Part shown: positions 16,420 to 24,568 of the stretch, piece after piece
Numbering within the stretch: the first letter of the stretch is position 1
How the letters are laid out: each line of letters begins with the position of its first letter
Origin: Mycobacteroides salmoniphilum
GTDB taxonomy: Bacteria; Actinomycetota; Actinomycetes; Mycobacteriales; Mycobacteriaceae
Assembly (NCBI RefSeq): GCF_004924335.1
Contig: NZ_CP024633.1
Span: forward strand, 2,666,001 to 2,730,000
Reading direction: 5' to 3'
DNA: 64,000 nucleotides
Notes under the pieces: model-generated
Told to the model about the DNA's origin: nothing
Seen by the model: only the letters and a program-made list of their open reading frames with translations
Databases searched by the model: none
Translations under genes and position numbers: made by a program

Positions 16420-18654
16420 TCAGCCGAGGGGAGGTAGCAGCAGCGGCTGCAGTCGGTAGCTGGGCGGCTCGGTGCCGTGTAGATGCCGCACAAAGTAATC
16501 CCAGGTGCGACGTAGCGAATAGTGCAGCCAACCGTACAGCGAGTGCTCGGCACCAGGAATCATGATCAGGTCGAAGTCTTTGTCCGCCTTGATGAGTGCA
16601 TCGGCCAGGCGCATCGTCATGTATGGGTGTGCGTTGTCGTCGAGTTCACCGTGGATGAGCAGCAGCTTGCCTTTCAGGTTGGCGGCCAGCGTGGTGTTCG
16701 AGATCGCCGCTTTGCCTTCGGCGCTCAGATCGCCGTGGTAGTGCTCGGACCACATCGCCAGGTTGAGGGCGTTGTCATGATTGCCCGAGACCGCGACGGC
16801 CACCGAGTAGAAGTCCGGGTATCGCAGCACGGCACGCGCCGCGGCGAACGCACCGGCGGACTGTCCGGTAATCCCGACTTGGGCGGTGTCCAGCCACGGA
16901 TACCGTTGTCCGAGTTCGCGGATTGCGGCGATGTGGTCGTCCAGGGCGCCAGCGTTGCCGAGATCTCCATAGGAGTGGTCATGAAATGCCTTGCTGCGCC
17001 CCGCGCTTCCGCGACCGTCGATGGCCACCACCGCGAACCCGAGCGCGGCGAAGGCCTCCGGTTCGCCATAGTGCGGCGGGTTGAACATCGGTCCGGCGCG
17101 GTAGAGCTGCGGCCCCGGATAGATGTGTTCGATGATCGGGTACGTGCGGTCCGGGTCCAGATCGTGCGGTCGCCAGAGCAGACCGTAGATGGGGATTCTG
17201 CCGTCCGCGGCGGTCGCCCGAAACCGCTCTGGCGGTTGCCAACCCAGAATCCTCAGGCCTTCGGTGTCGGGCGTCTCCAACTCCACCACCACCTGACCCT
17301 CCCCGTCGAGTACCACCGAGCGTGGCGGCAGGCTCGGGCTTGAGGCCCGGTCCACCAGGTAGCCGCCCTGCGGCGGGCTGACCGCATCATGATCCAGCTC
17401 GTCATCTGTGAGTCGGCTAAACCCGTTGCCGTCCAGCTCGATTCGGCAGAGCTGCCGCAGATACGCGTCGGCCTCCACCAGACCGTTGGCCGCGAAGTAC
17501 ACCTGCCGAGCCCTCTCGTCGACCCATAACAGGCCGCTCACCAGCCACGGCCCGGCGGTGATCTGGGTGACCTGGGCGCCGTCGACCGAATAGAGGTACA
17601 GGTGGCCCCAACCATCGCGCTGCGACCACCACAGGAGCTCACCGGTTTCCAGCACGTGCACCATGTGCGGGTCACCGAGCACCACGGTCGGGTCGACCCG
17701 GGTCTGGCACGTGTCGGTGATCAGCGTGGCGACCGCACCAGTTGACGGATCCAGGCGACGCAATTCCAGGGTGCGTGCATCGCGTGACTGGTGCAGGAAG
17801 TACACGTCGTCACCACTCCACCAGGCGTAGACGAGCGCGACATTGTGCATGATCGGTGTCGGCTCGCTCTGCTGCCGTACGACCGTGCGTTGCCCGACGT
17901 CGAGCACGTTCCAGGTCATCGTTGCCACGGTGTCCTCGCCGGGCATGGTGTAACGGGTGCGGTGTTCCACGGGCCGGCCGCCATCGGCCGGGCTCGATTC
18001 GACGAGCACCAGTTCGGGCACCTCACGTTGATCGATGCGCGCGACCAGGATTCGGGTGGAATCGGGCGACCAGTGCAAAATCATCGGCGGCGGTATGCCC
18101 AGTGCACGGGTCAGTGCGCGTGCACCGGTGGTGTCCGGCAGGCCACCGTAATCGAAGTAGGGTTCGGCGTCATCGGTGAGGGCATGTTCGGTGTCATCGG
18201 CCCGGTTGCGGATCCAGATATTGCCATCGCGGCCGAACGCATCCCACCGCTCATCGGGCGACGGGATCGCGCCCGGAATGGTTGCGGTGGTGTCAGATTC
18301 GGTGCAGGCGTTGTCCGCCCATCGCCAATTCCGGCCGAACGCGCTGAACAGCACCGTGTCGTCGGCACGAATTTCCACGGCCTGTATCGGTAGATCGGCA
18401 ACGGTTACCGCCTGCCCGGCTGCCGCCGACAGTGCGGCGGCCAGCGCGTCGTGGTCGAAGGCGGCACGACGAGTCTTCACGCCGGGATCGACCGCGACGT
18501 AACGGGTTCCGATCCGGTACCAGAATCGGGCACCGTCGGCGAACCACTGCGGTGTCAGCACCGTGCCCGGCACCCGCCGGGCCCGGTGCGGGAAAAGCAT
18601 CTGCTCGGCACGCGCGTAATCGGAATCGCTCAGCAATGTCGTCACACCAGGCAT
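16420..18654 (-). CDS. Prolyl oligopeptidase / dipeptidyl-peptidase family S9 serine peptidase
   Basis: 744 residues from MPGVTTLLSDSDYARAEQML. The first two thirds form a beta-propeller (repeats such as WSPDSTRILVARIDQREVPE and YVHxVDGAQ-like strands). The C-terminal hydrolase domain has GLLWRPHDLDP, GFAVVAIDGRGSAGR, the nucleophile elbow GITGQSAGAF (GxSxG), HGELDDNAHP for the acid and PGAEHSL for the histidine. This is dipeptidyl-peptidase IV-like. No signal peptide is seen, so it probably trims peptides in the cytoplasm. Confidence 0.9.
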   Translation of the reverse strand: MPGVTTLLSDSDYARAEQMLFPHRARRVPGTVLTPQWFADGARFWYRIGTRYVAVDPGVKTRRAAFDHDALAAALSAAAGQAVTVADLPIQAVEIRADDTVLFSAFGRNWRWADNACTESDTTATIPGAIPSPDERWDAFGRDGNIWIRNRADDTEHALTDDAEPYFDYGGLPDTTGARALTRALGIPPPMILHWSPDSTRILVARIDQREVPELVLVESSPADGGRPVEHRTRYTMPGEDTVATMTWNVLDVGQRTVVRQQSEPTPIMHNVALVYAWWSGDDVYFLHQSRDARTLELRRLDPSTGAVATLITDTCQTRVDPTVVLGDPHMVHVLETGELLWWSQRDGWGHLYLYSVDGAQVTQITAGPWLVSGLLWVDERARQVYFAANGLVEADAYLRQLCRIELDGNGFSRLTDDELDHDAVSPPQGGYLVDRASSPSLPPRSVVLDGEGQVVVELETPDTEGLRILGWQPPERFRATAADGRIPIYGLLWRPHDLDPDRTYPIIEHIYPGPQLYRAGPMFNPPHYGEPEAFAALGFAVVAIDGRGSAGRSKAFHDHSYGDLGNAGALDDHIAAIRELGQRYPWLDTAQVGITGQSAGAFAAARAVLRYPDFYSVAVAVSGNHDNALNLAMWSEHYHGDLSAEGKAAISNTTLAANLKGKLLLIHGELDDNAHPYMTMRLADALIKADKDFDLIMIPGAEHSLYGWLHYSLRRTWDYFVRHLHGTEPPSYRLQPLLLPPLG

Positions 18655-18726
18655 CCAACACTCGGACGTAGCGGCACAGTCAAGAACAACTTGACCATGC
18701 CCCAGCGGCACCGCGACCCCCGGCAG

Positions 18727-19236
18727 TCAGTATCCGAGGCCGTGATACAAGATGCCCGCACTGTTATAGGCGATGTGCACCATGACCGCAGGCCAGATCG
18801 AACCTGAGCGCAACAGCAGGACACCATTGGCCAAACCGATCATGAGGGCCAAAGGCATCACGCCGTTGATCCCATGTGCCACAGCGAAAACTGCCGCGCT
18901 GAAGACCACGCTGATGCAGCTCCCCCAGCGGAACAGGAAAGTCGCAAGCACGCCACGAAACAAAGCCTCCTCACCGAGCGGCGTCAAGATACCGCCCAGC
19001 CCCACTGCCGCGATAAGAGGCACTGCTCCCGACCGAGCAGCATCACGGTAGGGCTGCTGAACACCCTCCGCCCCCGGAAACAGCGGATCAAAAATCGCCG
19101 AAACCGGCCAACTAAGCCCGAAGCACACCAGGCCGATGACGACGCCGGTCAGCAGCCACAAGAGACTCGTATGCCGCAACCCGAACGGACGGACATCACG
19201 AATCCGAACGAGGACCGCAGCAGCAAACGCTCCCAA
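18727..19236 (-). CDS. CPBP/CAAX intramembrane metalloprotease, N-terminus shortened
   Basis: 169 residues with several membrane helices and the CPBP motifs GEEALFRGVL (EExxxR), FAVAHGIN and MVHIAYN, which form the glutamyl protease site in the membrane. The island carries a close paralog (28081-28777) with about 50 more N-terminal residues. Here homology continues a few codons upstream of the ATG (ARLAPLGAFA) and then meets an in-frame TAG, so the front was lost. The gene lies about 180 bases from the left island boundary. Confidence 0.85.
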   Translation of the reverse strand: MGAFAAAVLVRIRDVRPFGLRHTSLLWLLTGVVIGLVCFGLSWPVSAIFDPLFPGAEGVQQPYRDAARSGAVPLIAAVGLGGILTPLGEEALFRGVLATFLFRWGSCISVVFSAAVFAVAHGINGVMPLALMIGLANGVLLLRSGSIWPAVMVHIAYNSAGILYHGLGY

Positions 19237-19419
19237 CGGCGCAAGCCGCGCCGAAGTGCTCTACAACACTCATGGGGCGAAGTATCAGCTATGCCCCTAG
19301 GGCACACTCAAGCCTCATCGCGCCGTGGCGCTGCCATAAGCGAATCAAGCTCTTATTGCACTCTTAATTAGTGCGGCGCGTGGCAAAGCGGAAAAACTCT
19401 CCTGCCCTGTACTTCTTGT

Positions 19420-19465
19420 GTGGTCCCGGCTGGGTTCGAACCAGCGACCCCTCGCGTGTGAGGCG
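19420..19465. repeat. Left attachment repeat of the integrated island
   Basis: 46 bases identical to 58834-58879, covering the T-arm, variable loop and anticodon stem-loop end of tRNA-Val(CAC). The copy here has no tRNA 5' half. Together the copies bound about 39.4 kb that includes a tyrosine integrase. Confidence 0.9.
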
Positions 19466-19923
19466 CCTCCCATAAAGTCTACGCAGGTCGATTCTGTATA
19501 GGGAGGTCCATCCAGCAGCATTTTTAGTCCAGGGCAAGCAGGTTCGTCTGTCCGTTGTGGGTCATCGGTGGGTCAACGAGGGTTCTGAGAGCCGTTCGCT
19601 ATAGCCGACCAGCTGGCACGTAGCCGAAGACCCCACGCAAGGCAAAACCGTATTCGCCGGCGCCAATCGAGATCTTGGGGATTGATTCAACGGTTGCGCC
19701 GATCGCGGCCGAGGCTGCGGGGCTTCTTGAACAGGGGCAGGCACCAGGACTGATCGGCCTGCCTGGTTTGGTGTCGCGCCCGACGCGGCGCAAGCCGGGG
19801 CTGCGACACGGGCGGCCAGGGCAGGTTCTTGAGAGAGCTTCCCGGCTGCGAGCCTCGGCGTCCTCCATACACTGCAGTTCTTCGGGCGTCAGGGTTCCGC
19901 CCCAACCCTAAAACTCAGGGATA
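19466..19923. other. Left end of the island without a confident gene
   Basis: No open frame has convincing composition. The minus strand contains a short stretch LTPEELQCMEDAEARSREAL that resembles small excisionase- or accessory-type proteins, but it runs into Pro/Arg-rich sequence, so any gene here is decayed. Confidence 0.4.
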
Positions 19924-20217
19924 TCACAACGACGACTCAGGGCGGTCCTCGCGCCACCACCTGTCCGATCTCATCGCTTCGGGAATGGCTGGATCTCCCG
20001 GTTCTAGTCCCAGTGTTTGCAGTCGATCAAACCAAACATCTCGAAGTGAGTTTGGAAGTTTCGATCCGCAGAATGGGCAGTATGCAATAGTCAATGACGC
20101 TGAACCGCCATCTAATATCGCTATTCCCCATTCTCGAAACTTACTGAGGAAATTAACCGGAACTTCTTTCATGCGAACCGCGTTGTTGATGCCTTCACAG
20201 GAATGCCCCTCTTGCAT
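19924..20217 (-). CDS. Probable immunity protein for the adjacent ribonuclease toxin
   Basis: 97 residues from the ATG at 20217 (a GTG at 20220 is equally possible); AGGAGG sits 5-8 bases upstream. Visible features are GIAILDGGSASLTIAYCPFC, GSKLP, SLRDVWFDRLQTLGLEPGD and a terminal DRWW, with a CPFC zinc-knuckle-like pair. This resembles the small family I recall as DUF6980 (unverified). It begins 22 bases after the toxin stop, and the toxin is a colicin E3-type nuclease, which always needs a cognate immunity protein. That role is inferred from position. Confidence 0.7.
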   Translation of the reverse strand: MQEGHSCEGINNAVRMKEVPVNFLSKFREWGIAILDGGSASLTIAYCPFCGSKLPNSLRDVWFDRLQTLGLEPGDPAIPEAMRSDRWWREDRPESSL

Positions 20218-20239
20218 CACGTGATCCTCCTCTCAAGCA

Positions 20240-21370
20240 TTACGAGACATCGATGGTCCGGCCGGGCACCGCCGGCCCTATCATTCCGCCTGTGGTTGGG
20301 TCCATGACCCCTTTATGGATTCCGTTCTTATTGTATACTTCGATGTTGCCGTGGGTATAATCCCACTCATAATACTCTTTGCCTTTTCCCGATTCGCCGT
20401 TCGTTTTTGTCTTTCCGCGGAAAGGTTTGAATCCTTTCCATACAGGCGATTCCGACGGCGACATCTTTGTTCCTGGAACCGGGACGCAGGATGCGACAGG
20501 CCCGTTGGGGTGTGTGCTGTTCCACTCCTGCATCTTCTTCGCGCATTCTTCTGGGGACATAGGTTCCTGACGACGAAGCTGCGCAGCGGCTTTCGTGGCC
20601 TGCAAAAAGTCCGGGCTTTGCTCCACATTGGACTCAGGCCCATATGCTGGGCCGATGCCCGTCCCGTGACCTGACGGCAGGCAGAAGCTCAATTCGGCCG
20701 TGTATTTTTCCCAGGATTCTTGGTCTGCTTTTTGTGCCATGTCGCGAATGTTGGCCGCCAGGCTGGCGCAGTCGTTATCCGACTTCTGGTCCTCAGGGTT
20801 TTCGTTGTTGTTGGTATCTGTGTTGTCGGCTGAGTTGTTGTCATCGTTTTGTGTTGGCTGGTTTTGTTGTTGGTTGAGTTGGCTGGAGAGGTTCTGCCAG
20901 TCGTTGCTGGGTTGTGTGTTTTGTTCTGGACTGTGTTGGATTGGTTGTTGTTCTCCGTTGGCGGCGCGGGTATAGGTCCCGTTTTGGTTGGCTTGGCTGG
21001 GTTGTGCGGCTTGGCTGGGTTGGGGTGCTGCGCTGTTGTAGATGGAGATGCCGTTGTTCTGATCCAATGGCGGCTGCCCGCTGCTGGCGTCGTAGGAGGG
21101 CATAGACGGCACTGAAGGCGGTACGAATTCAGTGCCGCCTCCGGGTGGGCCGGTGGGGGTGCCGCCGCCGCCCGGTCCGCAGTCCGGTGGGCAGTCTGCC
21201 CGGGCAATCGCTACCACGGAGCTAGCACCATCCGTGGTTTCGGGGGCGATGACCGGCATGCCGATCGCCGTAGCTGTAACCGCAAGGACGGCCACGGCAC
21301 TCGACGCGCGGCGTAGCAGTCGACACGGGGAAGCCTTTGCAAAACTGCGTGTTTTCTCAGTGGAGTTCAT
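20240..21370 (-). CDS. Secreted toxin with C-terminal colicin E3-type ribonuclease domain
   Basis: 376 residues from MNSTEKTRSFAKAS, chosen for its signal peptide (LLRRASSAVAVLAVTATAI, cleavage near ARA-DC) and GGGAAA-like binding site. A Gln/Asn/Pro-rich stalk fills residues ~80-200. The last 70 residues read KGFKPFRGKTKTNGESGKGK then YYEWDYTHGNIEVY and MDPTTGGM. D337, H340, E344 and H352 match in order the four catalytic residues of colicin E3 (D, H, E, H), which cuts 16S rRNA in the decoding centre. It lies in an operon downstream of an MspA-like porin and upstream of its presumed immunity gene. Confidence 0.82.
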   Translation of the reverse strand: MNSTEKTRSFAKASPCRLLRRASSAVAVLAVTATAIGMPVIAPETTDGASSVVAIARADCPPDCGPGGGGTPTGPPGGGTEFVPPSVPSMPSYDASSGQPPLDQNNGISIYNSAAPQPSQAAQPSQANQNGTYTRAANGEQQPIQHSPEQNTQPSNDWQNLSSQLNQQQNQPTQNDDNNSADNTDTNNNENPEDQKSDNDCASLAANIRDMAQKADQESWEKYTAELSFCLPSGHGTGIGPAYGPESNVEQSPDFLQATKAAAQLRRQEPMSPEECAKKMQEWNSTHPNGPVASCVPVPGTKMSPSESPVWKGFKPFRGKTKTNGESGKGKEYYEWDYTHGNIEVYNKNGIHKGVMDPTTGGMIGPAVPGRTIDVS

Positions 21371-21383
21371 GATGGTTTCCCGG

Positions 21384-22679
21384 TTAGTTGGCGGTGCCGC
21401 AGTAGGTGTTGCCGTTGGAGGGCAATCTGCGGGTGTTGGTGGCTGCTGTGACGGGTTGGCAGAGCGGGCCGGCGAGCATATTGGCTTTGACCCAGGCGAT
21501 TTCGTCGTTGGCAACCTGTAGACAGGTGTCGTACTGCTCGCCTTGTTGTCCGAAGGTGGACACGCAGTTGGTGGACATGTTCGCGAACAGGGTGTTATTG
21601 CAGACATCGACTGATGTGCCTCGCGGTGCAGCATCGAGGCACATCTGCTGGCGCATGCACGACGGTGCGAAATCCGCGGTGCGGCCGTCCGGTGACCGGT
21701 ATTGGCTCGGGCCTCCGGGGCACATGCCTGAGTGTCGTTCGGCATACAGCACCGGGTCCACTCCGGCGGGCCGGTATTTGCCCTCGAGATCTGTGACGTA
21801 ATCAGTTGGGACGGTGATGACTTGGGGCGGGCTGACGCCGTTGGGCATGCCGTTCCAGTCGGCGGTCAGCGCGCCGCTAGTCGGAGTGTTCGAGGCGCGG
21901 TACGAGAGGGTGATCTCGATAGGGAAGGCGAAGATGTTGGCCTGGCCCAGGTTGATCAGGATGTTAGTTTGCCTGGGGAATCCTGGGCCGATACCCGGTG
22001 TCACGTTGATCGCGCCGCCTTGGGTGTCGCGGGCTACCGGAATGGAGAAGGTACCGACGACCGTTGCCGGGCGACCTGGGTGCGGGTCGGTTTCCACTAG
22101 TACGACGTTGGTGCCCTGACGCAGGTGCGTACCCTCAGGAATCCTGACACCGACAGCCATATCCGACGGTGAGAAGATCGTTTTGCGGCGGATGATGATG
22201 TCGCCGCCACCACCGGAGAACGGGACCACCTGGTAGTCAACGTCGTTCGAGGTGTAGGTGGCGCCGCCATCGCCGGACCAGGCCGCAGCTTGCAAGGTCA
22301 TCTCCCCCGGCAGGTGGATCGCGATGTTCTTACCGGCCCAGGTAGTCGGGAAGAAGATGCCGTCTTTGGCGAACATCGGCACCGTGAAATTCGACAGCTC
22401 ACGCGCGGCCGCCAGCGGCTGGCCCATACCGTTGCCCTCACCCTGCGGCGCCGACGATGAGACCTTCGCACCACCAATGTTGTTGATGCGTGGTGCATCT
22501 TGCGGCATCTCCCGCGGCGCCGGCAGCGGCGGCGGTGTCGGAACGATCGGGTCGGCCGCTGCCACACCGGCGGTCATCTTCGAACCTGCGGTGGGCAGCA
22601 CCATGAATGTCGCAGCTAGGAGCGCCAGGCCCAGCACAATCAGGCGGCCTCGCAGAGTCGTTACGGAAGTCTTGGTCAT
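21384..22679 (-). CDS. Secreted Cys-rich protein of the porin-toxin operon
   Basis: 431 residues. The N-terminus has a signal peptide (RGRLIVLGLALLAATFMVLP, cleavage near GVAAA-DP). A beta-rich middle with IFFPTTWAGKNIAIHLPGE and VGVRIPEGTHLRQGTNVVLV follows. The C-terminal quarter holds eight cysteines (SGMCPGG, SCMRQQMCLD, VCNNT, NCVST, DTCLQV, LCQP, YCGTAN), suggesting four disulfides outside the cytoplasm. I do not recognise the family. Its ATG overlaps the porin stop by one base, and the toxin starts 13 bases after its stop, so it is a likely partner in toxin delivery or anchoring. Confidence 0.75.
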   Translation of the reverse strand: MTKTSVTTLRGRLIVLGLALLAATFMVLPTAGSKMTAGVAAADPIVPTPPPLPAPREMPQDAPRINNIGGAKVSSSAPQGEGNGMGQPLAAARELSNFTVPMFAKDGIFFPTTWAGKNIAIHLPGEMTLQAAAWSGDGGATYTSNDVDYQVVPFSGGGGDIIIRRKTIFSPSDMAVGVRIPEGTHLRQGTNVVLVETDPHPGRPATVVGTFSIPVARDTQGGAINVTPGIGPGFPRQTNILINLGQANIFAFPIEITLSYRASNTPTSGALTADWNGMPNGVSPPQVITVPTDYVTDLEGKYRPAGVDPVLYAERHSGMCPGGPSQYRSPDGRTADFAPSCMRQQMCLDAAPRGTSVDVCNNTLFANMSTNCVSTFGQQGEQYDTCLQVANDEIAWVKANMLAGPLCQPVTAATNTRRLPSNGNTYCGTAN

Positions 22680-23428
22680 TAGAGGTCTTTCGGTTCGCCG
22701 TAGACGGTTTGGGTGTCGTTGCCGTTTTCGGTGCGGATCCGGAAGGTCGCGAAGGACTGGATCTTGACCTGGCCGCCGCAGCCATCGGCCTCGACGTTCT
22801 GGTTACGCACCTGCGAAACCGCATGCATATTCCGGAAATTGATCCGGTCCATCGGAAGCTGCGCCAAGCCACCGGGCTTGAGCAGCACGCGCATGTAGCC
22901 GCCGATGTGCTCCTGGGCGCCCAGGGAACCGCCGGCCGAGGCGCCGCCGAAACCGCCACCCTGACCACCACCGCCACCGGAACCGCCCTGACCGCCGCCA
23001 TACGCCCCGCCGTAGCCCTGTCCGAACACCGACTGGTTCAACGTCAAACCCAGGTCTCCCCCGAGTTCGACACCGGAGGAGGAGTCAGTGCGGCAGCCCA
23101 CGAAATACCCCGTCTCCAGCTGTGCGTCCTGAATGACCGCGGAACCAGCTCCCGAGATCGTGGCCTCGGCACGGTAGGAAACGCGGGCTTGCCACGAGTT
23201 GCTCGCACCGGCGATGTTGTCGATGTGATCGATGACCTCGTTGGTCATCGTTAAACCGACTGTCCACCCGTCATCGGTTACGAACTGCTGCTGCTGATCC
23301 GGCATCACTTGCGGGTCAGCGACCGCGCGGGGCGCCCCGATCGATATTGCGGCCGCAACTGTGACTGAGGTTGCGATGACAACGTGGCGCTTGGCGCGAC
23401 TGCGCGTTAATGCAGTAGTCAACGGCAT
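22679..23428 (-). CDS. MspA family porin-like protein
   Basis: 249 residues from MPLTTALTRSRAKRHVVIAT with a signal peptide cleaved near RAVA-DP. It has VTDDGWTVGLTMTNEVIDHI, NSWQARVSYRAEATISG, the ELGGDLGLTLNQ strand and a C-terminal QTVYGEPKDL that matches the TTYGEP ending of MspA. A long glycine-rich insertion (~residues 130-160) is unusual for porins. MspA proteins form octameric channels in the mycobacterial outer membrane. As first gene of a toxin operon it may form an export or entry channel for the toxin (inference). Confidence 0.82.
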   Translation of the reverse strand: MPLTTALTRSRAKRHVVIATSVTVAAAISIGAPRAVADPQVMPDQQQQFVTDDGWTVGLTMTNEVIDHIDNIAGASNSWQARVSYRAEATISGAGSAVIQDAQLETGYFVGCRTDSSSGVELGGDLGLTLNQSVFGQGYGGAYGGGQGGSGGGGGQGGGFGGASAGGSLGAQEHIGGYMRVLLKPGGLAQLPMDRINFRNMHAVSQVRNQNVEADGCGGQVKIQSFATFRIRTENGNDTQTVYGEPKDL

Positions 23429-23488
23429 ATCTCCCGTCGGGGCACAAGCCTGTGCGTGGGTGCCGTCCCCTTGGCTGGCACACGCAAA

Positions 23489-23537
23489 TTTATAACAGTC
23501 AATGATCGCTATAGCAACATTTACTGGCAAAACTATG
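23489..23537 (-). promoter_or_regulatory. Promoter and operator of the porin-toxin operon
   Basis: On the minus strand TTGCTA (23512-23517), a 17-base spacer, then TATAAA (23489-23494). The spacer holds ATCATTGACTG, and GTAAAT lies just upstream. The same arrangement recurs at 27910-27958 before the small peptide genes. Nearby TTACCGGTAA (23550-23559) is a perfect palindrome on the side of the regulator gene. Confidence 0.65.
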
Positions 23538-23604
23538 CTTGTAGCGCGCTTACCGGTAAAGGATTGCGGTAGGGTGATCGTCGGGCGGGAAAGCCGAAGA
23601 ACGG

Positions 23605-24081
23605 ATGGGGACAATGCCAAACAAGGGTCACGACCGACAGGTTGCTGAGGACATGCGCGCAGAGAGCCTGGCCGCTAAGCTCACCAAGTTGTACGAGGTG
23701 ATGAGCCCTGCAGGCGAAGCTGTCTCCGACGCGACGGTCGCCGACGGAATCTTCGAGAAGACGGGGGTGCAGATGAGTGGGCCGTACCTGTGCCTGCTGC
23801 GTACCGGCAAGCGCACCAACCCGACCGTGCAGAACGTGCAGGCCATCGCCGAATACTTCGGAGTCCCGGCCTCCTACCTCATCGACGCTGGCGCCGACGC
23901 CGCGATCGAATCCGAGCTGCGCCTCGTCAAAGCCATGCGCGACAACGGCATCCGTGACATCGCCACCCGGCTGTCGGGACTCACCCCCGAGTCGATCGGG
24001 AATCTGGCCGGCATCGTCGATCGCCTGCGCGAACTAGAGAACCTGCCACCGATCGGACCCACTGATGAACCTTCGACGTAA
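23605..24081 (+). CDS. EspR-like XRE helix-turn-helix regulator
   Basis: 158 residues. AAKLTKLYEVMSPAGEAVSD, MSGPYLCLLRTGKRTNPTVQ, NVQAIAEYFGVPASYLID and MRDNGIRDIATR match the organisation of EspR, the mycobacterial nucleoid-associated regulator with an N-terminal helix-turn-helix and C-terminal dimer domain. A second ATG at 23614 is an alternative start. It is divergent from the porin-toxin operon and overlaps the following protease gene, so it is the probable local regulator of the shared promoters. Confidence 0.87.
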   Translation: MGTMPNKGHDRQVAEDMRAESLAAKLTKLYEVMSPAGEAVSDATVADGIFEKTGVQMSGPYLCLLRTGKRTNPTVQNVQAIAEYFGVPASYLIDAGADAAIESELRLVKAMRDNGIRDIATRLSGLTPESIGNLAGIVDRLRELENLPPIGPTDEPST

Positions 24082-24568
24082 ACGCCCACCACACACAGGC
24101 TTACCCGAAACTGATATGCGTCAGCTCATCGGACAACTTCCCGTACCCAGCCCCTTCGACCGGACCGCATTCATCCACACCGTCGAACAGCTGCGCGGCC
24201 GACGAATCAACCTCCTGCCCGTCGACGCCACGCTATTGGCGGGAAGTGCGTGCGGTCTGTGGCTAGTCCGCGAACACGACGACATCGTGCTGTATCAAGA
24301 CGGAACCTCCCAGCTGCACGCTGACCAGATCATCCTGCACGAACTCGGGCACATGCTGCTCGGCCACGACAAAAACGCGAAAACAGATACAGCACAAATG
24401 GTCTCAGCGCTCACCCCAAACCTGGACCCCGGCACCGTCAAAGCAGCACTAGGCCGCAGCGCCTACAACACCGCCGCCGAACACGACGCCGAACTCTTCG
24501 CCAGCCTCATCCTGGCCCACACACCCAAAGACCGAACCCTCACCGACGTCCTCCTCGGGCGCCAGTGA
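24065..24568 (+). CDS. ImmA/IrrE-type zinc metallopeptidase
   Basis: 167 residues with IILHELGHMLLGH (HExxH plus a later His) and AAEHDAELFASLIL supplying the third ligand. Such proteins cleave partner XRE repressors to induce mobile-element genes. It overlaps the EspR-like regulator by 17 bases and the next membrane gene by 4 bases, forming a tight three-gene operon. Cleavage of the EspR-like protein as the induction switch is an inference. Confidence 0.88.
   Translation: MNLRRKRPPHTGLPETDMRQLIGQLPVPSPFDRTAFIHTVEQLRGRRINLLPVDATLLAGSACGLWLVREHDDIVLYQDGTSQLHADQIILHELGHMLLGHDKNAKTDTAQMVSALTPNLDPGTVKAALGRSAYNTAAEHDAELFASLILAHTPKDRTLTDVLLGRQ

Noticed and set aside
19599..19868. Minus-strand frame containing LTPEELQCMEDAEARSREAL upstream, possible excisionase-like protein
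   Set aside because: The convincing part is only about 20 residues and is followed by Pro/Arg/Cys-rich sequence; at best a remnant.
20720..21020. Low-complexity GTTGTTG-type stretch considered as a repeat array
   Set aside because: It is the Gln/Asn-rich stalk of the toxin gene read on the other strand, not an independent repeat element.
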